Shown here piece after piece: positions 1-12,781 of a stretch of 64,000 nt of DNA. How positions within the stretch are numbered: position 1 is the first letter of the stretch; each line of letters opens with the position of its first letter. The stretch comes from Struthio camelus (Eukaryota; Chordata; Aves; Struthioniformes; Struthionidae): contig NC_090942.1 in assembly GCF_040807025.1 (NCBI RefSeq), positions 67,226,911 to 67,290,910 on the forward strand, in the 5' to 3' direction. The notes under the pieces were generated by a model. That model was not told the origin of the DNA, searched no databases, and was given only the letters and a program-made list of their open reading frames with translations. Position numbers and translations under genes: made by a program.

Positions 1-1933
1 TACTGCTTCAATGCTAATACTGACAGTAATATTAAAAGCACCAGAAATAATGGCTTTACAACAAAATGAACCTCGTAATATGTCTTTTTACTTAGTTAAA
101 AGTTATCCTTCTACTTTTGTAACCAATCACACTTACATTACAGAAACAGGTATTTGAGTGGAGTAAGTAAGATAGAAAAAATCTACTCCACTGAGTCTGT
201 CATTTATCCTCTTGACATCTTTTGCTCATAGAAATATTTATGAGATATGATTTTATGTTGAAATCAATGGCAGTCTGCCCACTGAATTCAGCAAGGTCAG
301 TATTTCTTCCCTTTCTGATGAATGGCAAACCTAGTGGCAACTGGACAAGAGACAGAAAAGTCTCATGTATTTAACTGACTCCCTGTGCTTTACTTGCTTT
401 TCGACAGCATCTCTTCTACGACTACAATGGTGGTCTCTCTTCTGCGGTTTTGATGATGCCTTACCTTTTCAGAGTGTGAGCTACCCATGTGCTTCCACAT
501 AGTGGTCAGAGAGAACTGTAATCTGGATTTTTTTGGTGGGGCTGGGTAATTCTGGTTTTGGTTTTGTTTTTTTCTGCAAAGATTTTTTTTTCCTGGAAGC
601 AGGAAATAAACTGATTAGCTGCCCTTTTACAGGAATTCCATCAAGAGGAGATTTAATAGTGCAGCACTAAGTACTTTGTTATTTTTTTTTTTAATGTAAT
701 TGTCTTTTGTGCCGTTAGAACTCCATTACAGAGACAAATCAGAAATGCCATTAGCGGTACAGTACGTAAAGTGGGAATTGTCTCTTGCCCCGTGGCCATG
801 ATTTAGCAAAGTACTGAAACCACTTACCAAACTTCATGCAAATTGTCTTAAAGTACATTGGCCAATGTTGATGATGTTACTGCTGAATGTGTGCTTCAGT
901 ACACTGCTGAAGAGGAATCAAATGATTTATCTGCTTAAAACTGAATACTCAATGAGCTCTTTTAGTGTAGCAGGTCCTTTTCTGAACTTTCATACATAGG
1001 CGTTGTAGTTCCTCTTTTCTTTCTGTTACTGTTTTCTAAGTGGCCACAGTCACATGCTGTGAGAAGCCCTATATTTTAACATACCAGGCGGGCTGGGCCT
1101 CCAGGGATTTCCAGTGTTGCTCCCTTGAGTTTCTGGATCCTGACTGTGTTTTGTTAGAAACCGAGCCACCTAGTGTAAGATTCATCCTGCTAACTTTAGC
1201 CATCTACAAGTCATATGCCTCCATTTATAATGACTCCTTTTACAGTCAGTGCAGAGAAACAGGAATGTCTAAACAATGACTCAACTGCCTTTTTTTTAGA
1301 CATGTGCATAAGAGTGAGTTGAAGCATCTATTTCTCTCCAGTGACCTTAAAATGAGTTTTAGGGACCAATTTGGATAGCAAATACTAAAATTAAGAGAGA
1401 GAGTTCACATCATGACTGCTCAGGCTAAGGCAGCTGTCATATCGGGAGGGACATAAAGAGACCTGCAGGCACCCAGGCAATGTCAAAGATAGACAGACAC
1501 TTAGTGATTTTAGGAGTCTCTTGACTTAAGAGCCGTTAGATGCCCAGGCCCAGAAAACTGATTAAAAAGAAAAAAAAAATCTGATCTGTTCCACACTACT
1601 TAGAGCTTTTCTGTGGATGTTATCCCCTAGTTCCCATCCCTATATTTTGCTCCAGGTGAACAAATCCGTACAACCACAAGTCCTGGGGGCTTCGATCTAT
1701 TCTCTATACAGTTTGCATGCATTGGATCTGAATCAGCAAGCAAGTTAGAAAGAAGTGTTAAAGAGATTTAATCAGAATTCAGCAGGGGTACACAATCTGT
1801 GTGTGCAGTTACTGGATCCATAAACATTAGGTACACTGCCCTAGGCTGCTGCCGTTTTGAAACAAAGGTATTTAATGAGTGCATCCTGTTAACTTCTGCA
1901 CCAGACATATAAATATCTAAGATGGGAAATAAA
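1..1933. other. Intergenic DNA, nothing recognised
   Basis: AT-rich sequence with homopolymer T and A runs and scattered stop codons in all frames. The open frame at 1,040-1,279 has no recognisable domain or splice context and I treat it as chance. No repeat family was recognised by eye. Confidence 0.6.
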
Positions 1934-2722
1934 TCACAGAATCACAGAATCGTTTAGGTTGGAAGGGACCTCTGGAGATCATCTAGTCCAACCTCCCTGC
2001 TCAAGCAGGGTCACCTAGAGCATATTGCCCAGGATCGCATCCAGACGGGTTTTGAATATCTCCAGCGAAGGAGACTCCACTACCTCTCTGGGAAACCTGG
2101 TCCAATGCTCAGTCACCCTCACAGTGAAGAAGTTTTTCCTCAGGTTCAGACGGAACTTCCTGTGGTTCAGTTTCTGCCCGTTGCCTCTTGTCCTGTTGCT
2201 GGGCACCACGGAGAAGAGGCTGGCCTCATCCTCTCAACACTCCCCCCCCCCCTTCAGATACTTGTACACACTGATGAGATGGTCTCTCAGTCTTCTCTTC
2301 TCCAGGCTGAACAGGCCCAGCTCTCTCAGCCTTTCCTCTCAGTCTGGAGAGATGCTCCAGTCCCCTCATCATCTTTGTAGCCCTCCGCTGGACTCTCTCC
2401 AGTAGTGCCATGTCTCTCTTGTACTGGGGAGCCCAGAACTGGACACAGTACTCCAGGGGAGGCCTCCCCAGGGCTGAGGAGAGGGGCAGGATCACCTCCC
2501 TCCACCTGCTGGCAACACTCTGCCTAATGCACCCCAGGAGACCATTGGCCTTCTTGGCCACAAGGGCACACTGCTGGCTCATGCTTAACTTGTTGTCCAC
2601 CAACACTCCCAGGTCCTTCTCTGCAGAGCTGCTTTCCAGCAGGTCAACCCCCAGCCTGTACTGGTGCATGGGGTTATTTCTCCCTAGGTGCAAGACCTTG
2701 CACTTGCCTTTGTTGAACTTCA
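1934..2722 (-). mobile_element. CR1 LINE, 5'-truncated, young subfamily (copy 1)
   Basis: The left end carries two copies of the octamer cacagaat, the reverse complement of the (ATTCTGTG)n tail that ends avian CR1 elements. This is followed by the antisense of the CR1 3' UTR and the end of ORF2. The element is therefore on the minus strand. The minus frame encodes the C-terminal part of the CR1 reverse-transcriptase polyprotein (for example [45 protein letters not shown]). The frame is broken between about 2,340 and 2,210, where this copy differs from copy 2 by substitutions, a C-run expansion near 2,244-2,253 and a short insertion near 2,340. Similarity to copy 2 stops at about 2,722, so most of the element (endonuclease and catalytic RT) is missing, the usual 5' truncation. 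CR1 insertions normally have no target-site duplication, and none was seen. It is a dead copy. Confidence 0.95.
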
Positions 2723-3479
2723 CAGCTACTAAAGTATTTCCTTCCTCATAAATCAAACTATTCCTAGTAATATTTTGCAGCTTACACATTATGGCTTCTC
2801 CACACCCACCCACATGTATTTTATTTCTATTTAAGCAATAACATAAGTGAAATAATACTCTGACATCCCACAGTGCTTTCTCGTACTGCCAGATAAATAA
2901 TGAGACAGAGCCAAGAAGTTTGTTTTTAGAAGTCGTTATTAGAGCTTAGATCTCCATTCTGCTCACATAGCAGTCACAATACTGCAATAGAAAGGCCCAG
3001 GTGCACAGGTAACTAGCCCTGTGCAATAACTCGTAGCTATCAGTATTCACCATAGTCAAACTGAAAAGAAAACCAAAGTATTTCAGAGCAAACAGAACAC
3101 CAGTGTTCGTATATTAATGGGTCCTGGCCAAGGAAATTCAAGCATCTAGGTACATTTTTAGTCTTTAATAATTCTTCTGTAAATGTAACCTATTGTCTTA
3201 ACTTCAGAACAAGTGCCCTTATGTATGGCTGAACTGTTTGAATGGACTCATCTTATGAAGTGGCTCGGATTGCTTTGCACTGCAGACTTGTCTGCTTTAT
3301 TTTTAAAACACTACCCGGACGTTCTAATAGTTGCAGAATAAAGCAGCAACATTTTCAGGTTTCCTTCAAAAACTTAGTATTCCAAGGCCTCCCTAGAGCT
3401 GCACCTGCTGGAAAATACTGCATCTACAATTACAGCCTAGTACCTCTGATTTAGGCAACCACTCAGTATGTGCTATACT
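2723..3479. other. Intergenic DNA, nothing recognised
   Basis: AT-rich unique-looking sequence between the young CR1 and an ancient CR1-like fragment. No coding exon or RNA gene was recognised. Confidence 0.5.
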
Positions 3480-3960
3480 GATATTGCATTTTTCATATTT
3501 CTTGATCAAAATGTTGTGCAACACCAAGCCAAACAGCCTTGCAGAGGTCCATGTATAGGACACAGGGGCAATTATTTCTATCAAATGAGTCATCACAGAC
3601 GACACCAAGTTAGCTGAGCTACATGATACCAGTTTTACATACATTCGTATTGAGCAACCTTAATTATATTATTTTTGCTTAAATTTGTTATGAGACCATT
3701 CCATTACTTTTCACTGATACTATCTCAAAGTGATTATAATGAGCCCATTATCCCCTTTACTGCTCTTAAACTTTGGCACCAGCTTCCAGCCCTGTAGAAT
3801 ATCCCCTGTATTTCAATACATTTGAATCTGTGCTAATAATTCAGTGAGTGCCTCATCCAGTCCTCTTAACGCTTCTAAATGTGAGTCATCTGTAACTGCT
3901 AAAGTAAAAATAGAAAACTTAGTTATGGTAGTCTTCTGTTCAATCTTTTTTTAACTCTAG
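3480..3960 (-). mobile_element. Ancient CR1/L3-like LINE remnant
   Basis: The stretch from about 3,510 ('gttgtgcaacaccaagccaa') through 'cagaggtccatgtatagga' and on to 'ccttaattatattatt' resembles the antisense of the reverse-transcriptase region of old amniote CR1/L3-type LINEs. In those elements the text about keeping inside the same block and a splint-like 'ttaattatatta' is recurrent. It is highly diverged, with no open frame, so it is an old insertion that predates the young CR1 copies. The assignment rests on remembered consensus wording, and the borders are approximate. Confidence 0.5.
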
Positions 3961-6900
3961 AGCAACAGATGAGAAGTCTTTCAAGCACTTTATTCGTTCT
4001 GTGTATTTACCTTAGAACCCTCAACAACAATCTCAGTAGCATAAGGCCTGATAGGTCATTTTGATCACCTGTGCAGGCCAGTATGTTGGGTAAATTCAGC
4101 TCTTTCAGAGAAAGGCAAGAAATCTTTCAATAGCCAATGTTCAGTGATCTTGCTCCTTTTACTACCCACTAGTTAGAGATAGGTTTGTATTTCTGAATAA
4201 AAAACACATTTCTTTTGATAAGTTGTTTTGGTTTTGTTTTCATCATTCCATGCGTATTAATTTTTTTCTCATAAGATTTAGTGACAATACAGGGAGTGAA
4301 CTGTGCTTGTGTTTAACGACATACTACATGCAGAAAATCTGAAATTTATTTCAGTTATGACTACTGTGGTAAAACAGAATACAAAATCATAACCTGTAGA
4401 TACTTAAGCCTCTGGTCCACAAGTATATAAGAAATAAACTTTGTTTATAGGTAAGACTAACAGTTTTATCAGGCTGTGGAATATGCAAATTATGATTCCA
4501 TTAAATAAATTGAAGTGTGAGGGAAGCCCTTTGCTTTGGCTGTGTTATAATTTTGTATCCTGTTGTATTGTAATTAAACTGATTCAGATGCTTTATACAG
4601 TTTTTAATACATTTCTGAGTTTAAAAAAAACATTAACATGGGAACAGAAGGAAGGTTTTCACACGTTAGCTGGCTTCACTGCACCGTTCTTTCCCTAACA
4701 CTACTAACATTTTTTTCAGATCTCTTGATAACTATATGTTCTCTTCCTATGTTGGCCACTCATGTTTTGAAAAGCACCTGTGTGTCATAGAAGAGGTTCA
4801 TGTTGCTGATTCATCTGACTGATAGATGCATTCAGCCCGTGAATCTCTTAATAACATAATTCATTTCAGTTGCAACCAGGACAGAATGTTTTTTGAAATA
4901 ATTATAATAATTATAATAATTTTTTTTAATAACAGTCTATGATGTAAATTGTGCCCTTAATTATTCCTATTCTGAGTAGACCTTGTTGCTGCTAGCAATA
5001 AATCTGTCCCTTTGGGAAGCACTACTGTTTGATCCCCTGCCTTATTCACATTAGTTCCTTTTAGGGTATCTCCCTGACAATGTTATAAAATAAGATAGGG
5101 GACGATATATGACACAAGCCAATTATTAGCAAATGCAAGGTTATAAAACTTGCATTTAAATTTTTAGTTTGCTATAAGAATAATATATTTTAGCTTAGGT
5201 GAGAACAAAGCAGTACAGAAAGGATCTGCTCAGTCTTCAATACTTAGGAAGTGTTGGAGGTGATTTTGCAGAGTGAAACTGTAGAAAAAAATGAGTGGAG
5301 AGCAGAAATAGTTACTGTTATTAAATGGAGTTACAGAAAGATGACTTAACCAGAGGTATGTTTATTTTGTAAAGCTCTGTCCACTAGGTTTCCCCACTAA
5401 AAAAAGTCCTGCTACTTTGATATATCTATCACCGTTACTTTCAACCTAGGAAGGTAGGAGCAATTGGCCAAAACATTTCAGTATGAACTCATCTTTAAAG
5501 TACTTCCTTTTGAAATGTGAACACTTATATAGAGAGGAAAAGAAAATCAATATTTTGATAGAGACAATATGGACTCCATTACCACTCTGTGGTCTCAAAT
5601 TGCAAGGCTAGAATGAGTTCTTTATATAGGCTGGATAATTTCACTCATGATCACTGCATCATACCCAAAATCAAGTTCTTGGTCCAAAGCTTGCCTTTTA
5701 GAAAGATAGATTCTCAAGGCTAGATAAGCCAAAGAGTGAAGAATTCACTATTTCCCTTTGTTAGGAGTACAGAAGCTTGAACAATTAATTCAACAGGAGG
5801 TTCTACAAGGAAATAAAGAAGAAAATCATCATAGATTTAGAATCAAAATTTAACTTTCCAAATGTTACTTTATTTTACCTGAAGCAATTGCTTATGACCA
5901 AAATGAGAACCGTTTTGAGAACCTGAGGCCAGAGGTTTTGAAATAGTCTTCGACACAAAGGTCTTACTCTTCCAGTAAGTATTTATGCATGGTACAGCTT
6001 CTTCTATAGAAACTATCAGTTCAGGAATATAGCTCAGGAAAGGGCCATCAGGGTCATGAGGCTGAGTTCTCAGAACCACATAGAACCGTGAAAGATGTGC
6101 TAAAATCTACTCTCTGCCCTCAAGCTATCCGTGGCCCTAAAGTTTCCTTCCTGGGGGAGGGGTGCCACCACCACCAGAAATGTGTAGCGAACTTAGGACC
6201 TTTAGTATAAGACTAACAGTTACCGTGTGCTCCTGGAAAAGAGTAAGAGGGCTTACACACATCATAACTGTCCCAGGTTCCTGCAACAGTGGAGACTTTA
6301 TTGTGTGCCAATGCATAGGCAATACTAAGAAATGAGTCACATCCCATGCTGCCACGTGAGCAGAAAACTCCTGAAGTCTCTGCTAATCTGATATGGACAG
6401 AAATTTCTTCCTGACAGTAAATCTGAACAATTTATTCTTGATGATGATTTCAGTAGTAGTAAAAGTGGTAAAATAAATAATAATGATATAGGTAAATGTA
6501 AGTCTCTGAAGCATAAGTGAAGGCAAACCTAGCTGCAGTGATTTTTAGAAACTGCCTTCCTCATCCTTCTGCCAGATGAAATCTCGTAGGAAAGTTGGCA
6601 AATGGCAATGTATAGTTTTATGACTACTGTTCCAGAATAGTTTGAATACTTGCTTACACCACCAAAAAAAAGTGGGAATGGACTGAGGACTTTGAATTAT
6701 AGTTTTTAAGATGCAGGTAAACTTTTCCTTCTTTGCTGTAGTAGAACAGTAATCTCCAGAGAAGGGCAGAAACAGAAGAGGGCAGTTTACAGCTTGTATC
6801 CTCCAAACAAATGTAGTCCCTACCAATTTACAAGGAAACTTGAGATTGATCCAACTTTCACTGACAACAAATAGTCTGTGGTTCAGTTGTCTGAGCAAAG

Positions 6901-7040
6901 CCTTGTGACTATATAGTAAGATAATCTGAATTTAATTATAATAATTATTTCACTTTACCACTGTTTTCTGGAAGGACTATGAATTTTAAATTTTGCTTTT
7001 AGGGGGAAATATTTTTATCCATAGCACTCTTCTTCTTTAT
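3961..7040. other. Intergenic DNA, low-complexity patches only
   Basis: No gene was recognised. An (ATAATT)-like AT-rich patch lies at about 4,896-4,925. Short open frames around 5,870-6,900 have no domain, splice or codon signature. Confidence 0.5.
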
Positions 7041-7118
7041 AAATTATCCAATTATTTTCTGGCTTCTTGCACCTTGGTACCATTAGGATCATATTCCAGC
7101 ATTTCTTTGAAGTAATTG

Positions 7119-10100
7119 CTATTGAAAGACACGAGTCAGAAGGCTAACCACAGCTAAAAAGGAGACATGCAAATATTTTTTTTTTCCTCTCTCTAGTCTC
7201 TCTCAATTTAGAATGTTAATGGGATTATGGATAGAATAATCGTATTTAATTCATAGCAGATTAAATCCAGTTAAGATGCAACTAAACAGCTGGATCCAAA
7301 GAAGGACGGTGTTCAGTAGCCTCTGAATAATTCTGGAAATGGAAAAGAAGAGATCAAATACAACTAAGACCCACTCACTACTTGGACTTTGGGCATTACT
7401 GTAATACCAAGAATAAATGTCATAATTTTTTCAAATTTGAAAAACTAAGGCAAGTACTGTTTACTGAGCATCATCAAAGAATTTTCCTTTTTTGATGCTT
7501 GGGCTACACACCATTTTAATGTTGGTCCGGTTTGATGCAGATCTTTCTGATACATTTTCTGTTATCAGCATCCTACCTTTACAAAATGAACCACTAAATT
7601 CATTCTGTATATAATCTGCATCCAGGAAAGTTTAGTACAGAAAATGATATTTTAAGAAAGGAAAGGAAACAGCAGAAAGATAAAAATAACAGATCTCTCT
7701 ATGTTCAGATGTTATTCTCTAATATATATGTTTTAAAGCATATGCTGCTAAATTTCTGATTGAAGTTAGCATACAAAAATACAAAGGGTTCAATCTTGCT
7801 TCTACTCATGGCCCTTCTGGGAAATTTCCCAAGAGATACAAATGGTATTCAGTTGCTGCCTCCCTTACATGTTATATTCTTTTTCTCTCATTATTAAATG
7901 GATCCTGAGTCTAAGACTGCTGTAAAACAATTATTGTGTCAGTAGTTCTGGAAAAAAAAAAAAGGAAGATGAAATAGCATTTAAAATTTTATGGCTATAG
8001 TTGAAAATTTTCTCATAAAATATAAGGCAGCACTTGTTTGACTTTCAATATTTAAATGCTTTTTGAAAGACCTTCTTAAGTCTTCAAAAGACTGGCAAGA
8101 GAGTGACTTGGGCTAGAACAACTTGTAGGAGTGCGTGCTGCCATCCACGTTCCCAGAGGTCTGCCTGCGTTCTCATCACTGCCGCCCCGGACTTAGCCTC
8201 TTTGAGCCATCTGCTGACACAGAGGAGAAAAGTTCTCCAGCAGGGTTTTTATCAGCTTGTGCCTTGCGAATGTGCAGATTGGCTTCATTCTTGCAGAAAC
8301 TGGAGTCCCCCAGAGACAAAAGCCATCTACTTGCGATTCGGTCGGGAATGCAGGCAAGTAGCTATGAGCTCCACAGCCACCTACAGGCTCTTGCTCTCTG
8401 GGTATTTTGACTCGAACCCACAGCACCAAGTCCCATAAAAAAGAGCTACCTAGGCCAACGTGAGAAAGGCACAGGCTGTGGCACTCCCATTGCATTTGTG
8501 CTCGGAGCTGACAACGTGCAAGCCAGCTCCAAACTGGCAGCTCTCTGGTTGCTTACACTAATATAGCACAAGTTAACAAGTTACTTCACTCTCTACTTCT
8601 CAAGTTTTAGATTTTCTCCCTCAGGGCTTCCTGCTTCAGCGAGATATTTTAAATAATTCCTTTAAGGAATATTTTGTGTTAGTACATTTCATATTAGTAC
8701 ATTCCTCATTAAGATCTACGGATGTCTGTAAGTTGTGTAAAGTTTCCAAAGTATCATTCTTCTATACACAGTGTCTTGCGCATAATGTATGATTAGGTAT
8801 TTTTAGTCCGCAAGAATTAAAGTTACAATGGGACTACCATTACGAAAAGCTTTCCTTCAACCTGTTCATAGACTTCTAAAAGACACTTTCTTTTAGATTG
8901 CATTTTTTACTTTTCTTTTGTCTGTTGAAGGCTGGCAAGAGTGCAAGACCCGGGCAACTAGAAAGGGGAAAAAAACTCATTTACGTGGTCAAGACTCTGC
9001 AGCGAAGTGGGAAACTCTGGGACTGTAATCTCTGCCCCTGGTATTCTTCCTGGGAGTTTTGGCACAATTATTTTAATATCAAATTCATAATTTCCTGAGA
9101 GAAGTGACTACAAGCCAAGAACCTCTCTCCATGTTTCCTAATTGTGTGCTGTAGCTGGTTACACTCCTTCTTTGTAAGTTTACTTCCCCATTTCAAGAAA
9201 TCCATTAGATTCATACTTCCCAGTGTACATGAGGTTTTAAGGGCTGATACGGTCTCCACAAATATAATAAATATATTCTGTGTCTTTGGATTACACTTAG
9301 TTCAGTCACCACTATTTTAATGTGTCCTATTACAAACCTACTGTTTTCAGCATGGTAGATTAATGAATGAAAAAAATATTCAATAAAAACACAAATGAAA
9401 AATTTCGAGAATCCCTTCCATTGTTCCTGAACAGCTTCCTGTTTCTCAAAAATCTGTTTTAAACCTATTTTAACTAAATTATCAAAATTATTAGTTTATC
9501 AGAAACAGTTCTAAGTACAAGATAGGTAAAATAAAATTGTAATAGTAACTTTGAAAATTGCTTCAGTATTTTGTTATAAATATTTCAAATATTTTGATGG
9601 CATAAATATTGTTTTTTCAAAACATTTGTAAATAGAAAGGCTTCTTTTCCTTATTTGTTTGTATACGTTATCTCAACAGGCTCTAACTTCCTGTACAGGG
9701 CACTGTCTGTTTAGACAGATTTCAAAAGAGAAAAAGATCCTATACTTGAGACTTTATACTCTGAAGATCTACAAGCTCAGTGGGAGAGAAGCTCCCTCCT
9801 GTGGAATTTGTGGTCTCTGTAACTTCTCACTCACACATTAAAAGTCCCCCACAGAAGGAAGACTTCCCCAGTAACATTTTTAGGCAATCAAGAAAGCAGG
9901 ATACTTAAGTAAAAGTCTATTATCAAAATGCCTGAGATTAAAAAAATCTGGTCATTAAACTCTCAGTGAAGGCTCAGCAAAATCATTTGCTGAATTGATT
10001 ACCATGGAGCTGAAATTTCTCCCTTTATTTGAAAAATATTGATCTGGAGACCATATTTAAGGATGCTGTTTTCAAATATTCTAGAAGATCAACAAGATTT

Positions 10101-10462
10101 GAAGAAACTGATGAAAAAGCAGAGTGATGCAGGAATTTTTAGTTCAGGATATTTCCTGTCTAAGAAGGGTACCTTTCAACACCTATGAAAATAAGTGGCT
10201 CAAGAAGAATAAATCAGCAAGCTCTCCTAATGACAGCCTGTCTTTGTTCTTCTTCCCTGTTTACCAAAAGTAAATAGACTGTGAGTATTTGGAAACGTGC
10301 AAAAAATGTTTCTTATCATTAAACAAAAATGGACGATGCTGACTTTATTTAATATTCTCCAACTTTTCTCAGGGAAAGAGAATAGAAGTCTCTTAAATAC
10401 CAAATAAATTGTAGTTCCTTGGTAGATATCTGAAAGCATATTAAATACTGTTTACCTTACTA
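7119..10462. other. Intergenic DNA, no gene assigned
   Basis: Mostly AT-rich. A slightly GC-richer block at about 8,100-8,500 has overlapping open frames on both strands (111, 91 and 100 codons) but none resembles a known domain and no splice sites frame them convincingly. A minus-strand frame at 7,461-7,615 is discussed among the findings. Confidence 0.4.
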
Positions 10463-10552
10463 TCAAAAGTCTAAAGTCCAAAAGGTATATTCAGCATAGT
10501 CTCAGGATTCATTTTCTCCCTTCACACTCATATACTTTAAAAATGTTTGGAG
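10463..10552. repeat. 90-bp dispersed direct repeat, copy A
   Basis: This block recurs at 11,376-11,465 in the same orientation with only about ten differences. The shared core includes 'cagcatagtctcaggattc' followed by 'attttctcccttcacactc' and 'atatact'. The two copies are about 0.9 kb apart, and the sequence between them is unrelated. It is either a small segmental duplication or two copies of an unrecognised short repeat family. Confidence 0.9.
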
Positions 10553-11375
10553 AATTCTTGGCGCACTAGGATATTCACTGAAGAAAAGCAAATGGTGTTA
10601 TTTATTACTATTAAAGAAATTTAAAAACTATACTGTATTTCTAATCACATTTTATTTCTGGGCCTTTTTAAATTAATGGTATATATGGAATATCACTGTT
10701 ATGTTGCCAGTGCTCCATTTCTTGCTGTGCATCACTTTTGAAGAGTCTAGTGCATTCTGGTTATATAGGAAAATCAAAACATTCAATCAAGGAGAAATAT
10801 TTGTCTGTATTCTTAATTAGTCTCATTAGACTTGTTTACCTGCATTGCTACACTACCTAGATATTAAAATATGCAAGAACAGATGAACAGTACTGTATAT
10901 CCATTATATTGTTTCAATTTTTAATGACCTGTTTCAGCTTACATGAGCAAATTGCCTCCCCATGTATTTTATCCCAAATATATAGGATCTATCACAGTGA
11001 GAACAAGCAAAGCACTCCATTAATTCTACATGCATACCCTAGGCTTGCAGGAATATATTTTACAAGTAATTGTGGAAAATGATTATCTTAGTTACAGAGC
11101 TCTAAAAAGGATTGGTTTAGCAAATTCAAATGAATGTACTTTGCTGTATCTCACTTTTGAACATTGATTATTAACTTTCACTCTCAGGCCAATTGCTGTT
11201 TCTGAATAGGTTACTCCCGTTCAGATGTTACTGGTTTATAGAGTCAATACTTCCCCAGGTAATAAAGATAAAGTTCAGTTTCTGTTCTCAGTGGCTATGT
11301 TCCATTAATTTCAACACTGTTGCATAGTAGATAGTGGCCAGTTTGTTCTTTAAATTATTGTGTTACTTCTGACTT

Positions 11376-11465
11376 TCAAAAGACTAAAGTCGAAAATGTA
11401 TACTCAGCATAGTCTCAGGATTCATTTTCTCCCTTCACACTCATATACTCTAAAAATATTTGGAG
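11376..11465. repeat. 90-bp dispersed direct repeat, copy B
   Basis: Second copy of the block at 10,463-10,552, in the same orientation and nearly collinear without large gaps. Similarity begins at 'tcaaaag' and ends at 'tttggag' in both copies, so the borders look sharp. Confidence 0.9.
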
Positions 11466-12781
11466 CACTCTCCAAAGTAATCATAGTATATGTTTTGTCT
11501 CTTAAGCAGGAGCAACAGGAAATGTATTAAAAGGGAACGATCGCCCAAGTTCTGATCTTCCCTGAGCACTTCTGCGCCGTTAGCATCCGGTCAGCTGATC
11601 TAATACTTACATTGTTCTTTCCTTTACTCTTTGCTGAAAAGAATTTTAAAAACATAGTTCCATCCTGCTCAGACATCAACTTTCATGTCAGTCCTGTATT
11701 GCAGGTTGAGAATGATGTGCATGTTAGCAGGCAATTTTTAATTCTTTGGAGCTTTTCATGTCTCTATATCACCTCTGATTAAAATGTAAGATGAAAATTT
11801 GTATTCTGCTGAGATGGAAACACCTACTGCAGTTTTCCAGATATAGTGCTGAACCTGTTTTATTCAGGTAGAACTAGCCATATTTTCAAATGGCTAACAT
11901 TTTAATGAGATATATAGCATACATGTATAAACACACATAAACAAATAGTCGTATTAGTATGCGAGAACAATTCCTAACGTGAAAGATATTGATCCCATGT
12001 CTGCCAGTTTCAATACACTTGTATCAAGTTCAAATGATAAATGTCCTATTCCTCAACTAAATGGAAATTTCTGTCTGTATCCAGCACAAGCTGGTAGTGC
12101 ATATGTATATTTCTAAAATGATTATTCTAATATTATTCAGCAAAAGGACAGTAACATGGGCTAAGTGTGTGTTTACAAGTCAGATAGCTCCTCAGCTTAA
12201 ATTCCATTTTGCCATAGTGAAGTGGCAAATTATCTCACTCCTGATTAAAATGGCTCTCAAAAGTCTCAGTAATTACACACAACATAAGTAATTTCATTTT
12301 AGAAAATATACAAGAAGGAAGATGATCATCCACATATTAAAATCCAATACTGCAAAATCAGATGCAGCTCAGTGTAGCAGGTCCTACTGCAAATATAATT
12401 ACTCCTCTTGTAATTAGTTTTAATTATGTGAGAAGAAACTAGGTAGAGCAGCTTAGTAAACAAACCTTAATAAACATAATCAAGAATGATGTTGTATCAA
12501 AACATCCTGCTAACACTTTCTTTTCTGCTATTGGGTACTTAAACTCATCTATTTTTATCTTAAAATAAGCACATTTAATTGAGTCTCTGCAACAATATAA
12601 GTTTTTGTGATATATAATGTGTGCTACAGAAATAACTTTGTTCCATTCTAATCACTATATGCATTTGTCCATGCCTTGAACAGGGTCAGAAATTAAATTG
12701 CAGGCAAATTAGATCCCTAGATTAGACAACATTTTTTCAAGTACATTTTGCATCTTATTTGGCCATGCAAATACCTGGATT
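11466..12781. other. Intergenic DNA, nothing recognised
   Basis: AT-rich sequence with no recognised repeats, exons or RNA genes. Confidence 0.5.

Noticed and set aside
2025-2751. Plus-strand open frames over CR1 copy 1
   Set aside because: They are antisense shadows of the CR1 ORF2 region; the real coding sense is the minus strand.
7261-7345. Minus-strand acceptor followed by NYSEATEHRPSLDPAV and a stop, as an alternative last exon of the hypothetical gene
   Set aside because: The acceptor is good and the phase would fit, but the nearer candidate at 17,318 needs only a short intron and has an ATTAAA after it. Nothing else supports this one.
9068-9259. Minus-strand 63-codon frame (METVSALKTS...)
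   Set aside because: It looks mildly protein-like, but the flanks have no good acceptor or donor and it cannot be linked to the other candidate exons.
10079-10190. Plus-strand DQQDLKKLMKKQSDAG-like open segment
   Set aside because: It is short, lacks a convincing donor and is isolated from any other plus-strand exon.
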